This document shows, piece after piece, positions 32,301 to 40,804 of a stretch of DNA of 64,000 nt (its first letter is position 1; each line of letters opens with the position of its first letter). The notes beneath the pieces were generated by a model, which saw only the letters and a program-made list of their open reading frames with translations, was not told the origin of the DNA and made no database searches. The stretch lies in contig CAWJNF010000004.1 of assembly GCA_963844235.1 (NCBI GenBank), positions 496,001-560,000 on the forward strand, in the 5' to 3' direction. A program made the translations under genes and the position numbers. The stretch comes from CAWJNF01 sp963844235 (GTDB lineage: Bacteria > Actinomycetota > Thermoleophilia > Gaiellales > Gaiellaceae).

Positions 32301-33713
32301 GTGACCGACGTCTGCTTCTTGCCCGCGGTGGAGCAAGCGCGCCTTCTCCGTTCGGGACAGCTCTCCGCGGTCGAGCTGCTCGAGGCTCATCTCGCGCAGA
32401 TCGAGCGCATCAATCCCTCGGTGAACGCGATCGTCACCCTCGTCCCGGACATCGCGCGCGAGCGTGCCGCGGCGGCCGATGACCGGTTGCGGCGCGGCGA
32501 GCCGGCCGGGCTCCTCGACGGGCTTCCCGTCGCTCACAAGGACCTCGTCCTCACCGCCGGCATCCGGACGACCATGGGCTCCCCGATCTACGCGGACTGG
32601 GTGCCCGAGGAGTCGTCGCTCATCTACGAGCGGATCCAGGCGGCAGGCGGGGTGACCGTCGGCAAGACGAACACGCCGGAGTTCGGGGCCGGCTCGCAGA
32701 CGTTCAATCCGGTCTTCGGCGCTACCCGCAATCCCTACGACCTCTCGAAGACGTGCGGCGGCTCGAGCGGCGGCGCGGCGGTCGCGGTCGCGTGCGGGAT
32801 GGTGCCGCTCGCCGACGGCAGCGACCTTGCGAGCTCGCTGCGCAACCCTGCCTCCTTCTGCAACGTCGTCGGGCTGCGCCCCTCACCGGGTCGCGTGCCG
32901 GTCTGGCCGAGCCTCGACCCGTGGTCGCCGCTTCCGGTCGAAGGCCCGATGGCGCGGACGGTGGCGGACGTGGCGCTTCTGCTCTCGGCCGTCGCCGGCC
33001 CTGACGAGCGCTGCCCGCTCTCGCTCCCCCAGGCGGGCGGCACGTTCGCTCCGCCCCTCGAGCCGATCGTGGCCGGAGCCCGGATCGCCTGGAGCCCCAA
33101 TGCCGGCGGTCTACCGGTCGAGCCCCCGGTGCGGGAGGCTCTCGCGCAGGTCCCGGCCGTGCTGGAACGGCTCGGGTGCGAGATCGTCGACGCCTTTCCC
33201 GATCTCTCCGACGCGCCAGACGTCTTCTCGACGCTTCGCGCCGTCGGCTTCGAGCTGAGTCTCGGCCGCCTCTACGACGAGCGCGGCGATCAGCTCAAGG
33301 AGACGATCCGCTGGAATATCGAAGTCGCGCGGCGGCAGACCGCGGCGGACGTCGCGAGAGCCATGCGCGCTCACGCGGAGATCGTCGAGCGCATGCGCCG
33401 GTTCATGACCCGGGTCGACGCCATCGCGCTGCCCGTGTGCCAGGTGACGCCCTTCGACATCGACGTTGAATGGCCGCGCGAGGTGGCAGGCGTCCAGATG
33501 CAGAGCTACATCGAGTGGATGCGCAGCTGCTCGGACATCACGGTGACCGGCTGCCCGGCGATATCCGTCCCCGCGGGCTTCACCGCCGACGGCCTCCCGG
33601 TCGGCCTGCAGCTGGTCGGGCGCCACGGCGCCGACCTCGCGCTCCTCCGGCTCGCGCACGCGTTCGAGCAAGCGACGCGAACCGGCGAGCGGCGCCCCGT
33701 GGCCACGTCGTAA
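32301..33713 (+). CDS. Amidase (amidase-signature family)
   Basis: The 470-aa enzyme shows the Ser-cis-Ser-Lys triad of amidase-signature hydrolases: Lys in PVAHKDLV, Ser in TCGGSSGGAA and the nucleophile Ser in GSDLASSLRNPA. In most relatives the last motif reads GSDTGGSIR; here it is DLASSLR, as in a subset of aryl-amidases. Other family blocks are EFGAGSQTFNPVFG and the ending LPVGLQLVGRHGADLALL. The start is GTG with a leaderless-type promoter. It may hydrolyse amides to acids. It stands alone, with the minus-strand SIS operon downstream. Confidence 0.93.
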   Translation: MTDVCFLPAVEQARLLRSGQLSAVELLEAHLAQIERINPSVNAIVTLVPDIARERAAAADDRLRRGEPAGLLDGLPVAHKDLVLTAGIRTTMGSPIYADWVPEESSLIYERIQAAGGVTVGKTNTPEFGAGSQTFNPVFGATRNPYDLSKTCGGSSGGAAVAVACGMVPLADGSDLASSLRNPASFCNVVGLRPSPGRVPVWPSLDPWSPLPVEGPMARTVADVALLLSAVAGPDERCPLSLPQAGGTFAPPLEPIVAGARIAWSPNAGGLPVEPPVREALAQVPAVLERLGCEIVDAFPDLSDAPDVFSTLRAVGFELSLGRLYDERGDQLKETIRWNIEVARRQTAADVARAMRAHAEIVERMRRFMTRVDAIALPVCQVTPFDIDVEWPREVAGVQMQSYIEWMRSCSDITVTGCPAISVPAGFTADGLPVGLQLVGRHGADLALLRLAHAFEQATRTGERRPVATS

Positions 33714-33722
33714 GGCGGGCAG

Positions 33723-34673
33723 TCACGCGAGCGAGCGCCGCCAGAGCTCGGCGGCGAGCACCTCCGCCGCAGTCGTCTCGACGAGCAGCGCCACGAGCGT
33801 ATCGCCACAGCCCGGATAGTGGACGTGCGCCGCCGCTCCTCCGACGGGCTGCCCGACGGCGACGAACGCACAGCCGCGCTTGCGTATCCAGTCGACGAAG
33901 GCGCCGTCGAAGCGCGAGCCGGGGAAGAGGATCGCGCGGTAGCCGGGAGGCCGGGTCAGGTAGACGTCGACATGAAGCCAGTCGCCGGTCTCGCACGCGG
34001 TGGCGCGGATCCGCGGCGCCTCGCGGAGCATGAGCGCCGCCTGCTCGGCCGACGACTGACGCTCGGCCGGCGCCACGACGTCGAGGGGCCCTCCGCCCAG
34101 GACGTCGAGCGCGCGGGCGCACCATTCCTCCCGTCTCGCCACGAGCTGATCGACGGCGACTACGGCCGGCCTCAGCGCCTCGGCCGGCTCGCCGCCGAGC
34201 AGAAGGAGCACGGCCACCGTCGCCTGGTAGGTCCTGCACGCGATGCCACCCGTCTCCTCCCCGGCCAGCAGCGGCAGCACAATGTCGGCCGCCTCGCCGA
34301 GCGGAGAGGCCGGAGCGTTCGTCACCGCCACCACGCGAGCTGCGCCTCGGTGGCGCACCGCCGCCTCGACCGTCTCGGGTGTCGTCCCGCTTGCCGAGAT
34401 CGCGACCACGAGCTGGTCGGCCGCCGGCGGCGTCGGGGCTGCGGCGGAGGCGTACTCGACGGCCGCGTCGATCCCGCGGCTCCGCAGGCGGGAGCATGCC
34501 GCGAGCGCCGCGTAGCGCGAGCTCCCCATCCCGACGAAGAGAACGCGCCGCTCGTGGACGTCGCCGACCGCGACGAGCGGGTTTCCCGGGCGCTCGTAGG
34601 CGTCGAGCAGCGCGCCGAGAGTCGCCGGCTCGGCCAGGACGTCGGCCAGGAACGCCTCGCTCGGCAGGCTCAC
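33723..34673 (-). CDS. SIS-domain sugar isomerase-like protein (GlmS C-terminal type)
   Basis: A 316-aa protein (GTG 34673, GTGA overlap) with two SIS domains: FVGMGSSRYAAL and AISASGTTPETVEAA in the first, and AILFPGSRFDGAFV plus HVHYPGCGDTLVALLVE in the second. It resembles the isomerase half of glucosamine-6-phosphate synthase without the glutaminase domain, as in deaminase/isomerase or frlB-like enzymes. It is co-operonic with a maltokinase-like kinase and a glycosyltransferase, which points to sugar-phosphate metabolism. Position of the catalytic Glu is not certain. Confidence 0.82.
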   Translation of the reverse strand: MSLPSEAFLADVLAEPATLGALLDAYERPGNPLVAVGDVHERRVLFVGMGSSRYAALAACSRLRSRGIDAAVEYASAAAPTPPAADQLVVAISASGTTPETVEAAVRHRGAARVVAVTNAPASPLGEAADIVLPLLAGEETGGIACRTYQATVAVLLLLGGEPAEALRPAVVAVDQLVARREEWCARALDVLGGGPLDVVAPAERQSSAEQAALMLREAPRIRATACETGDWLHVDVYLTRPPGYRAILFPGSRFDGAFVDWIRKRGCAFVAVGQPVGGAAAHVHYPGCGDTLVALLVETTAAEVLAAELWRRSLA

Positions 34674-35884
34674 TCGCCGACCTCGCGCGAGAGCAGGAGC
34701 TCTGCGCCGGCAGCTGCGATCGGCAGCCACTCCGGCAGGAACGACTCCGCATAGGCGAACTCGTAGGCGGCTTTCTCGGCCTCGAACGCCCGCAACAGCG
34801 AGTGGTCGAGAGCCGAGTCGCTTGTGTTAGCCAACACAAGCGACGTCTCGGTGTACGCCTCGAGGAACGATGTCCGGCACGCGGCTGCCCACTCCTCCGC
34901 GAGGCCGCGCGGCTCCGGGTGGTCCCGCATCATCCAGAGCGGCACGTGGTCGATCGAGCGCAGCATCGAGGCGACGTCGCGGAGCGGGGAGTCGAGCGCC
35001 CGCCGCTCCTCCAGGGGCCGGGTGGGCTCGCCCTCGAAGTCGATCACGCCGTAGCCGCCCGGCGCGCGCAGGATCTGACCGACGTGGTAGTCGCCGTGGA
35101 CGCGGCTCAGCCGCGTGGCCAGAGCCGGCTGGTCGAAGCGGGCAAGCTCGCCGCGAAGGCGGGCAGCAGTCTCGCGGCCGGCGAGCGCTGCGATTCGGTC
35201 GGCCTCTCCCTCCGCAGTCTTCCGGCGGGCGCCGAGCTCCTCGTCGGACGCCACGCGCGTTCCCAGCTCGGAGAGCACGCCGTGCAGCTCGGCGGTCAGC
35301 GAGCCGACCGCGCTCGCCCATGACGGATCGACCGCCGCGCCCTGCCGGACGTCCTCCACGAGCGCGCGGCACCAGCCCCAGCCGTCCTCGGCCTCGGGCA
35401 CGTACTCCTGGACGAGCGCCACCGCCCACTCCTGGCCCGAGGCATCGACGTGGTGGAGCGACCCCAGCGCAGCCGGGACGCCCGCGAAGCGCTCACCGAG
35501 GAACGCGACGAGCTCGACCTCCGGATGGACGCCGGGCCACAGACGCCGGTAGCACTTGACGATCACGTTCCCGCCGAGCACGTAGGAGGAGTTCGACTGG
35601 TCGCGCTCCAGCGCCCGCTCGGCGCCGTCGGGCGGGCCCCCGCTCCCGAGGGTGTCGAAGCGGAAGCCTCCGACGGGCCCGTCGACCAGCCGTGCCAGCA
35701 GCGGGCCCCAGAGCGGCGTCCCCTCGGGCAGGGCGTAGCGCTCCGCCGCCCCGTCGGCGAAGCGGACGTCGACGATCGCAAGCGTCCCGCCCCCGGCGCC
35801 GATGGCGTCCACCGTGTCGATACCGTCGACATCGCGCCCCTTCGCCGCGAACCAGCGCTCGCCGACGAGACGCTCCGGGGTCAC
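34670..35884 (-). CDS. Maltokinase-like / APH-fold sugar kinase
   Basis: A 404-aa protein when started at GTG 35884 (VTPERLVGERWFAAKGR). The N-terminal cap has the ERWFAAKGR motif typical of maltokinases (usually RWFGGKGR). The kinase core has SNSSYVLGGNVIVKCYRR (Lys), catalytic VHGDYHVGQIL and the metal-binding Asp in VIDFEGEPTRP. Maltokinases phosphorylate maltose or trehalose-derived sugars for GlgE. Here the neighbours are a SIS isomerase (overlap) and a glycosyltransferase whose stop lies 33 bp upstream, so another aminosugar or glycoside substrate is possible. Confidence 0.85.
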   Translation of the reverse strand: MTPERLVGERWFAAKGRDVDGIDTVDAIGAGGGTLAIVDVRFADGAAERYALPEGTPLWGPLLARLVDGPVGGFRFDTLGSGGPPDGAERALERDQSNSSYVLGGNVIVKCYRRLWPGVHPEVELVAFLGERFAGVPAALGSLHHVDASGQEWAVALVQEYVPEAEDGWGWCRALVEDVRQGAAVDPSWASAVGSLTAELHGVLSELGTRVASDEELGARRKTAEGEADRIAALAGRETAARLRGELARFDQPALATRLSRVHGDYHVGQILRAPGGYGVIDFEGEPTRPLEERRALDSPLRDVASMLRSIDHVPLWMMRDHPEPRGLAEEWAAACRTSFLEAYTETSLVLANTSDSALDHSLLRAFEAEKAAYEFAYAESFLPEWLPIAAAGAELLLSREVGE

Positions 35885-35916
35885 GTCGCCGATTGCCGGG
35901 CCGGACAGATCGGCAT

Positions 35917-37215
35917 CTAGACGACCGGCTCGCCGGTGCGGGCAAGCCGCTCGATCAGGTCCGCCGCCTTCACGGTCCCGGGGACCGTCTGCAGGCGTGC
36001 CGACATCGCCTCCAGCCGGCGCTCGAGCTCGGCGTCGGAAAGCAGGTCGTCGATCGCTCCCGTGAGCTCTTCCGCCGAGCACCGATACGTGTCCAGGCGG
36101 CGTCCGAGGCCGAGCTCGTCCACCCGCTGGGCGTTGTCGTACTGGTCCCAGAACACCGGCAGCACGACCATCGGCTTGCCGAAGTAGAAGCACTCGGTCG
36201 TCGTGTTGTTGCCTCCGTGTGTGATGACGAGATCGGCCTGGGGCAAGATGGACGCCTGGGGCAGGAACTCGGCGCCCCACATGTTGTCGGCGAGCTCGAG
36301 CAGCTCGTGCTGAGGCCCCTTCGAGACGACGAAGCGATGCGGGCACCCGGCGAGCATTCCGACGAGCCGCTGCATCAGCTCGAGGTCGGCCGACGCCAGG
36401 CTGCCGAGGCTCAGGTAGACGAGCTTGCCGTGGCCGGCGAGCTCGTCCGGCACGCTCCACGGCTCGTCCGTCGTCCGCACCGATGTATCGAGCCGATGCC
36501 ACGTCGGTGCGAGCGGCGCCGCCCGCCGGTAGTCCGCCTCCTCGGGGTAGACGTACATGTTGAGCAGCGGCGACTCGTGCATGAACTCGAGCTCGGGAAG
36601 GCCCGGAGCCCCGTGCGCACGCACGAATTCGTCGAAGTCGCGCCACATGTCGCCGTGCGTGCGGCCGTGCTCGGCGCGGAACTCGTCCCACCCGGTCGAA
36701 TCGGCGGCGGGGTAGCCGGAGAAGACCGGCGGCAGCGCTTCGTCCCTGAGCTCGAGCGGGTTGCACGACACGATCCGCGCCCATGGTCGTCCCGACGCCG
36801 CGATTGCCGGGAAGGCAACCACGTTGTCCTCGACGATCGCATCGGGCTGGAGCTCGTCGAAGATCTCGACGATGCGCTCGTTGACGTACTTCGAGCCGTC
36901 GATGAGCGCCTGCCAGGTCGGCTGGAGGAATGTCCCGAGCTGCTCGATCGTCGGCCGGCGGAACAGCGGCGCGGTGTCGCGGATGAAGTCCTTCCAGAAC
37001 TGGCCCGGGATCTCGGGCTCCTCGGGAGGCGGCCCGAGGCGCATCAGCCGCTCCTCGAAGCCCTTCGCCTCGAGATTCCCTGCGAAGGACTCCTCGGCGA
37101 TGAAGACGACCCGCGCGCCGCGCCGGCGCAACACGTCGCCGATGCCGATGCAGTTGTTCGTCGGCCCGTACGCGCCCTCGGGGAAGAAGACGATGGTCGG
37201 GCCGGGCGGCGCCAT
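35917..37215 (-). CDS. Glycosyltransferase, UGT/MGT-like (GT1)
   Basis: The 432-aa enzyme has a GT-B fold: an N-terminal acceptor domain (FFPEGAYGPTNNCIGIGDVLRRRGARVVF), and a C-terminal donor domain with VYLSLGS, LPQASILPQADLVITHGGNNTTTE and PVFWDQYDNAQRV, matching the UDP-sugar signature (HGGxxSxxE, DQxxNA). Such enzymes glycosylate macrolides, sterols or other small molecules. It heads the minus-strand operon with the kinase and SIS protein and is divergent from the lyase gene at 37236; only 20 bp separates their starts. Confidence 0.9.
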   Translation of the reverse strand: MAPPGPTIVFFPEGAYGPTNNCIGIGDVLRRRGARVVFIAEESFAGNLEAKGFEERLMRLGPPPEEPEIPGQFWKDFIRDTAPLFRRPTIEQLGTFLQPTWQALIDGSKYVNERIVEIFDELQPDAIVEDNVVAFPAIAASGRPWARIVSCNPLELRDEALPPVFSGYPAADSTGWDEFRAEHGRTHGDMWRDFDEFVRAHGAPGLPELEFMHESPLLNMYVYPEEADYRRAAPLAPTWHRLDTSVRTTDEPWSVPDELAGHGKLVYLSLGSLASADLELMQRLVGMLAGCPHRFVVSKGPQHELLELADNMWGAEFLPQASILPQADLVITHGGNNTTTECFYFGKPMVVLPVFWDQYDNAQRVDELGLGRRLDTYRCSAEELTGAIDDLLSDAELERRLEAMSARLQTVPGTVKAADLIERLARTGEPVV

Positions 37216-37222
37216 GGCCGCG

Positions 37223-37228
37223 TAGTAT
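37223..37228 (+). promoter_or_regulatory. Leaderless -10 box TAGTAT in a 20-bp divergent gap
   Basis: TAGTAT ends 7 nt before the GTG at 37236. The same six bases read ATACTA on the other strand, 7 nt from the glycosyltransferase ATG, so the two promoters must overlap. Confidence 0.5.
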
Positions 37229-37235
37229 CGCCGAC

Positions 37236-38096
37236 GTGACGCCGGCCAGACGCCTCCGTGAGCTGCTCGCGAGCGGCGAGACGATTCTCGTCCCGGGTGC
37301 CTACAACGCCCTCGTCGCGCGCGTGCTCGAGGAGGAGGGCTTTCCGGCGATCTATACGGGGGGCTACGCGGCCGCCGCGGCGGGATTCGCCCTCCCGGAC
37401 ATCGGCATCGTCACCGGCTCGGAGATGGTCGACCACGTCTCCAGGATCGCGCGCGCCGTGTCCGTGCCGGTGATCGCGGACGCCGACACGGGCTACGGAG
37501 AGCTCGTCAACGTCGCTCGCACGGTGCGGGAGTACGAGCGCGCGGGTGCGGCCGCCGTGCAGATCGAGGATCAGGTGTTCCCGAAGCGTTGCGGCCACAT
37601 GGAAGGCAAGAAGGTGATCCCGCGGGACGAGATGGTGCGCAAGGTGCAGGCGGCCCTCGCCGCGCGCAGCGATCCCGACACCGTCGTGATCGCGCGCACG
37701 GACGCGATCGCCGTCACCGGGCTCGACGACGCGATCGACCGGATGCAGGCGTACGAGGCGGCCGGCGCGGACGTGATCTTCCCGGACGCCCCGCGTTCGC
37801 TCGACGAGCTCCGCGCCATCGCCGCCGCGGTCGAGGCACCGCTCGTCGCCAACATGTCGGAGCACGGGAAGACGCCGCTCCTCTCCCGGGACGAGCTCGC
37901 CGAGCTCGGGTACGCGATCGCGCTCTACCCGTCCTCGACGCTGTTCGCCGCCGCTCAGTCGGCCCGCGAGATCGCGAAGACGCTGCGCCAGGAGGGCACT
38001 ACTCGGGACGCGCTCGACCGCGTCATGCCCTTCGGCGACCTGAACGAGCTGGTCGGCCTCGAACGCTGGCAGGCCGAGGAGGAGCGGGTCACGTGA
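37236..38096 (+). CDS. Isocitrate lyase/PEP mutase-family lyase
   Basis: A 286-aa TIM-barrel enzyme with YTGGYAAAAAGFALPDIGIVT, the Mg site VIADADTGYGE, and QVFPKRCGHMEGK, the family KKCGH loop with the catalytic Cys, then ARTDA and VIFPDAP. It belongs to the 2-methylisocitrate lyase / oxaloacetate decarboxylase / carboxyvinyl-carboxyphosphonate branch and most likely cleaves a C-C bond of a short oxo or hydroxy acid. GTG start with a leaderless promoter. It overlaps the downstream iron alcohol dehydrogenase (GTGA), so products or substrates are shared. Confidence 0.9.
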   Translation: MTPARRLRELLASGETILVPGAYNALVARVLEEEGFPAIYTGGYAAAAAGFALPDIGIVTGSEMVDHVSRIARAVSVPVIADADTGYGELVNVARTVREYERAGAAAVQIEDQVFPKRCGHMEGKKVIPRDEMVRKVQAALAARSDPDTVVIARTDAIAVTGLDDAIDRMQAYEAAGADVIFPDAPRSLDELRAIAAAVEAPLVANMSEHGKTPLLSRDELAELGYAIALYPSSTLFAAAQSAREIAKTLRQEGTTRDALDRVMPFGDLNELVGLERWQAEEERVT

Positions 38097-39325
38097 ACGA
38101 GACCGTCTTCGCCCTCGAGACGAACCCGATCGTCTTCGGACCGGGCGCCTCGCAGGAGACCGGGTTCCACCTGCGCCGTTTCGGCGTCCGGCGAGCCCTG
38201 CTCGTCTCCGACCCGCACGTCGTCGGGCTCGGGATCACCGAGCGCGTGCGAGTCGCCATCGCGGAGCTCGGTATCGAGGCGGAGATCTACGGGCGCGCTC
38301 GGGTGGAGCCGAGCGAGGAGTCCGTCCTCGACGCCATCGAGGCGGCGCGGGAGGGCGGCTACGACGGCTTCGTCGGCGTCGGCGGCGGCTCGTCCATCGA
38401 CACCGCCAAGATCGCGGCGCTGTTCGCCACACACGGCGGGGAGCTCCTCGACTACGTCAATCGGCCGATCGGCGAGGCGAAGCCGCCGCCGGGGCCGCTA
38501 CTGCCCATCGTCGCCGTGCCCACGACGGCCGGTACCGGCAGCGAGGCGACCGGAGCGGCGATCGTCGACTTTCCGCGCCTCGGCGTGAAGACCGGCATCG
38601 CCCACCGTCTGCTCCGCCCACGCGTCGGGATCGTCGATCCGCTGCTGACCCGCGACCTCCCAGCCGCGGTCACGGCCTCGGCGGGGCTCGACGTCGTCTG
38701 CCACGCGGCGGAGTCGTACACGGCCAGGCCGTTCGGCACGCGGGAGAAGACGACGCCGGACGAGCGACCCCTCTACCAGGGAGCCAACCCGATCTCGGAT
38801 CTCTGGTGCGCTCGGGCGCTCGAGATCGGCGGGCGCTACCTGCGACGCGCCGTCGACGACGGCTCCGACCTGGAGGCGCGCAGCGAGATGATGCTCGCCG
38901 CCACGACGGCCGGGATCGGCTTCGGCAACGCGGGCTGCCACATCCCGCACGCGTGCGCGTACCCCATCGCGTCGCTCAAGCACGTATGGACGCCGGCCGG
39001 CTACCCGGATCCGCATCCGTTCGTGCCGCACGGCTTCTCGGTGACCGTCACCGCGCCGGCCGCCTTCCGCTTCACAGAACCCGCACTCCCGGAGCGCCAT
39101 CGCGAGGCAGCGCGCCTGCTCGGCGGCGAAGACGATCTCGCGGCCACGTTCGAGTCGCTCATGCGCGACGTCGGCGCGCCGCTGACCATCGGCGAGCTCG
39201 GGTACGGCGAGGACGACCTTCCCGCGCTGACCGAAGGGGCGTACAAGCAGCAGCGCCTGCTCGTCGTCTCGCCGCGCGAGGTCGCTCCGCCGGACCTCGA
39301 GGCGATCCTGCGCGCGTCCTTGTAG
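38093..39325 (+). CDS. Iron-containing alcohol dehydrogenase (HOT/ADHFE1-like)
   Basis: A 410-aa group III dehydrogenase: FGPGASQETG near the start, the NAD motif GGGSSIDTAK (98-107), AVPTTAGTGSE, and the metal-binding block with Asp/His in AGLDVVCHAAES, GNAGCHIPHACAYP and DPHPFVPHGFSVTV. Close similarity in layout to hydroxyacid-oxoacid transhydrogenases suggests oxidation of a 2- or 4-hydroxyacid. GTG 38093 overlaps the upstream lyase stop (GTGA). The TAG stop at 39323-39325 lies inside a GTAG palindrome. Confidence 0.92.
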   Translation: MNETVFALETNPIVFGPGASQETGFHLRRFGVRRALLVSDPHVVGLGITERVRVAIAELGIEAEIYGRARVEPSEESVLDAIEAAREGGYDGFVGVGGGSSIDTAKIAALFATHGGELLDYVNRPIGEAKPPPGPLLPIVAVPTTAGTGSEATGAAIVDFPRLGVKTGIAHRLLRPRVGIVDPLLTRDLPAAVTASAGLDVVCHAAESYTARPFGTREKTTPDERPLYQGANPISDLWCARALEIGGRYLRRAVDDGSDLEARSEMMLAATTAGIGFGNAGCHIPHACAYPIASLKHVWTPAGYPDPHPFVPHGFSVTVTAPAAFRFTEPALPERHREAARLLGGEDDLAATFESLMRDVGAPLTIGELGYGEDDLPALTEGAYKQQRLLVVSPREVAPPDLEAILRASL

Positions 39326-39348
39326 GGCCGGATATATCCGGCCCCTAC
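39322..39348. repeat. GTAG...CTAC palindrome, supplies the iron-ADH stop codon
   Basis: Twenty-seven bases, identical to the 31212 copy except for one missing G in the left arm. TAG at 39323-39325 ends the upstream gene. It sits 16 bp before the decarboxylase start. Confidence 0.9.
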
Positions 39349-39351
39349 AGG

Positions 39352-39357
39352 TACGGT
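39352..39357 (+). promoter_or_regulatory. Leaderless -10 box TACGGT
   Basis: TACGGT ends 7 nt before the GTG at 39365, directly after the palindrome's CTACAG end. Confidence 0.45.
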
Positions 39358-39364
39358 TGCGCGC

Positions 39365-40804
39365 GTGGACGCCGACCAGAGCCAGACGCCGCTGGCCGAC
39401 GCCGTCGACGCCTTTCTCGCCGACCCGCGCATCACGCCGTTCACGACGCCCGGCCACAAGCGCGCGCCCGGGCTCGGCGACGGCGTCCTCGCGCACGATC
39501 TCCCCCTGTCTGCCGGCGCCGACGACCTCCACCTGACCTCCGACGTGCTCGGGCGAGCGGAGCGCCTCGCGGCGCAGCTCTGGGGCGCCGATCTCTGCCT
39601 CTTCTGCGTCAACGGCTCGACGCAGGGGAACCAGGCGCTGGCCCTCGCCGCGGCACGCCCCGGCGATCGCGTCGTCGTGGCCCGGCACCTCCACAAGTCG
39701 ATGCTCTCGGGGCTCGTGCTCGCAGGGCTAGATCCGGTCTGGGTGCGGCCCGACGTCGACGCCGAGACCGGCCTCGCCCTCGGGGTCCCCGTGTCCCGGA
39801 TCGAGGCGGCCCTGGCCGCGCATGCGGACGCGCGGGCGGTCTTCCTCGTGGAGCCGAACTTCGTAGGCGTGGTGAGCGACATCCGCGCGATCGCCCGGCT
39901 GGCGCACACGGCGGGGGCAACGCTGCTCGTCGACCAGGCCTGGGGCGCCTACCTCGGCTTCCACCCGGCGCTCCCGTCGCATTCGCTCGCCCTTGGCGCC
40001 GACGCCTTCGTCACGTCCGCACACAAGACGCTCACCGGCTTCACGCAGAGCGCCTACCTGTTCGCCGCTGCCGGACGGCTCGACCTCGCGCGCGTGCGGG
40101 AGGGATTCGACGCCCTCAACACGACGAGTGTCGCCGCGGCCATGCTGGCAAGTCTCGACCGGACGCGCGCGCTGCTTGCCTCCCGCGGGGAGGAGCTTCT
40201 CGGCCGCGCCATCGCGCTCGCGACCGAGGCGCGGGAACGGCTTGCGAGGATCGAAGGCCTGCGACTGCTGGGCGGGCCGGCCCTCCCCGACGCCGACGGG
40301 TCGACCCACGATCCCCTCAAGCTCGTCCTCGCCCTACCGGGCACGGGCGCCGACGGCCTCGCCGTCGACGCCGATCTCTTCGCCGAGGGCGTACGCCTCG
40401 AGCTCGCCAACCGCGATACGCTCGTCCCGCTGCTCACGATCGCCGATACGCCCGAGAGCGTCGATCGCCTCTGCTCCGCGCTCGAGCGCTCGCTCGAGCG
40501 CCGTCGGGGAGAGCCGCGGCGACCGGGGGCGGCCAGCGCGGTCTGGGCGCTCGAGCCCGAGTGCGCCATGAGCCCTCGCGAGGCGTTCTTCGCCGCGCGC
40601 GAGACGGCGAGCGCGGACAAGGCGGCCGGGCGGATCGCGGCGGAGACGATCGCGCCGTACCCGCCGGGGATCCCCGCGATCGCCCCGGGCGAGGTCATCA
40701 CGCGGCAGCTGCTCGAGGCGCTCCGCGACGCGGCGGCCGACGGAACGCGCATCGCCTACTGCGCCGATCCTACGCTCGCTACGGTTCAGGTCGTCGCATG
40801 CTGA
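39365..40804 (+). CDS. Orn/Lys/Arg decarboxylase family, short PLP enzyme
   Basis: The 479-aa protein has ITPFTTPGHKRAPG, FCVNGSTQGNQA, HKSMLSG, VDQAWGAYLGFHP (the Asp pairing with PLP nitrogen) and TSAHKTLTGFTQS with the PLP Lys. It lacks the N-terminal wing domain of the large inducible decarboxylases and matches the Gram-positive short form (about 480-490 aa) that includes arginine decarboxylase. The C-terminus has PYPPGIPAIAPGE. It would make a polyamine precursor or cadaverine. Overlaps the next gene by 7 bp. Confidence 0.9.
   Translation: MDADQSQTPLADAVDAFLADPRITPFTTPGHKRAPGLGDGVLAHDLPLSAGADDLHLTSDVLGRAERLAAQLWGADLCLFCVNGSTQGNQALALAAARPGDRVVVARHLHKSMLSGLVLAGLDPVWVRPDVDAETGLALGVPVSRIEAALAAHADARAVFLVEPNFVGVVSDIRAIARLAHTAGATLLVDQAWGAYLGFHPALPSHSLALGADAFVTSAHKTLTGFTQSAYLFAAAGRLDLARVREGFDALNTTSVAAAMLASLDRTRALLASRGEELLGRAIALATEARERLARIEGLRLLGGPALPDADGSTHDPLKLVLALPGTGADGLAVDADLFAEGVRLELANRDTLVPLLTIADTPESVDRLCSALERSLERRRGEPRRPGAASAVWALEPECAMSPREAFFAARETASADKAAGRIAAETIAPYPPGIPAIAPGEVITRQLLEALRDAAADGTRIAYCADPTLATVQVVAC

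Noticed and set aside
34670..36784. A 704-residue frame extending the maltokinase-like gene upstream
   Set aside because: The extra part overlaps the glycosyltransferase gene in another frame; the kinase's cap motif starts directly after GTG 35884.
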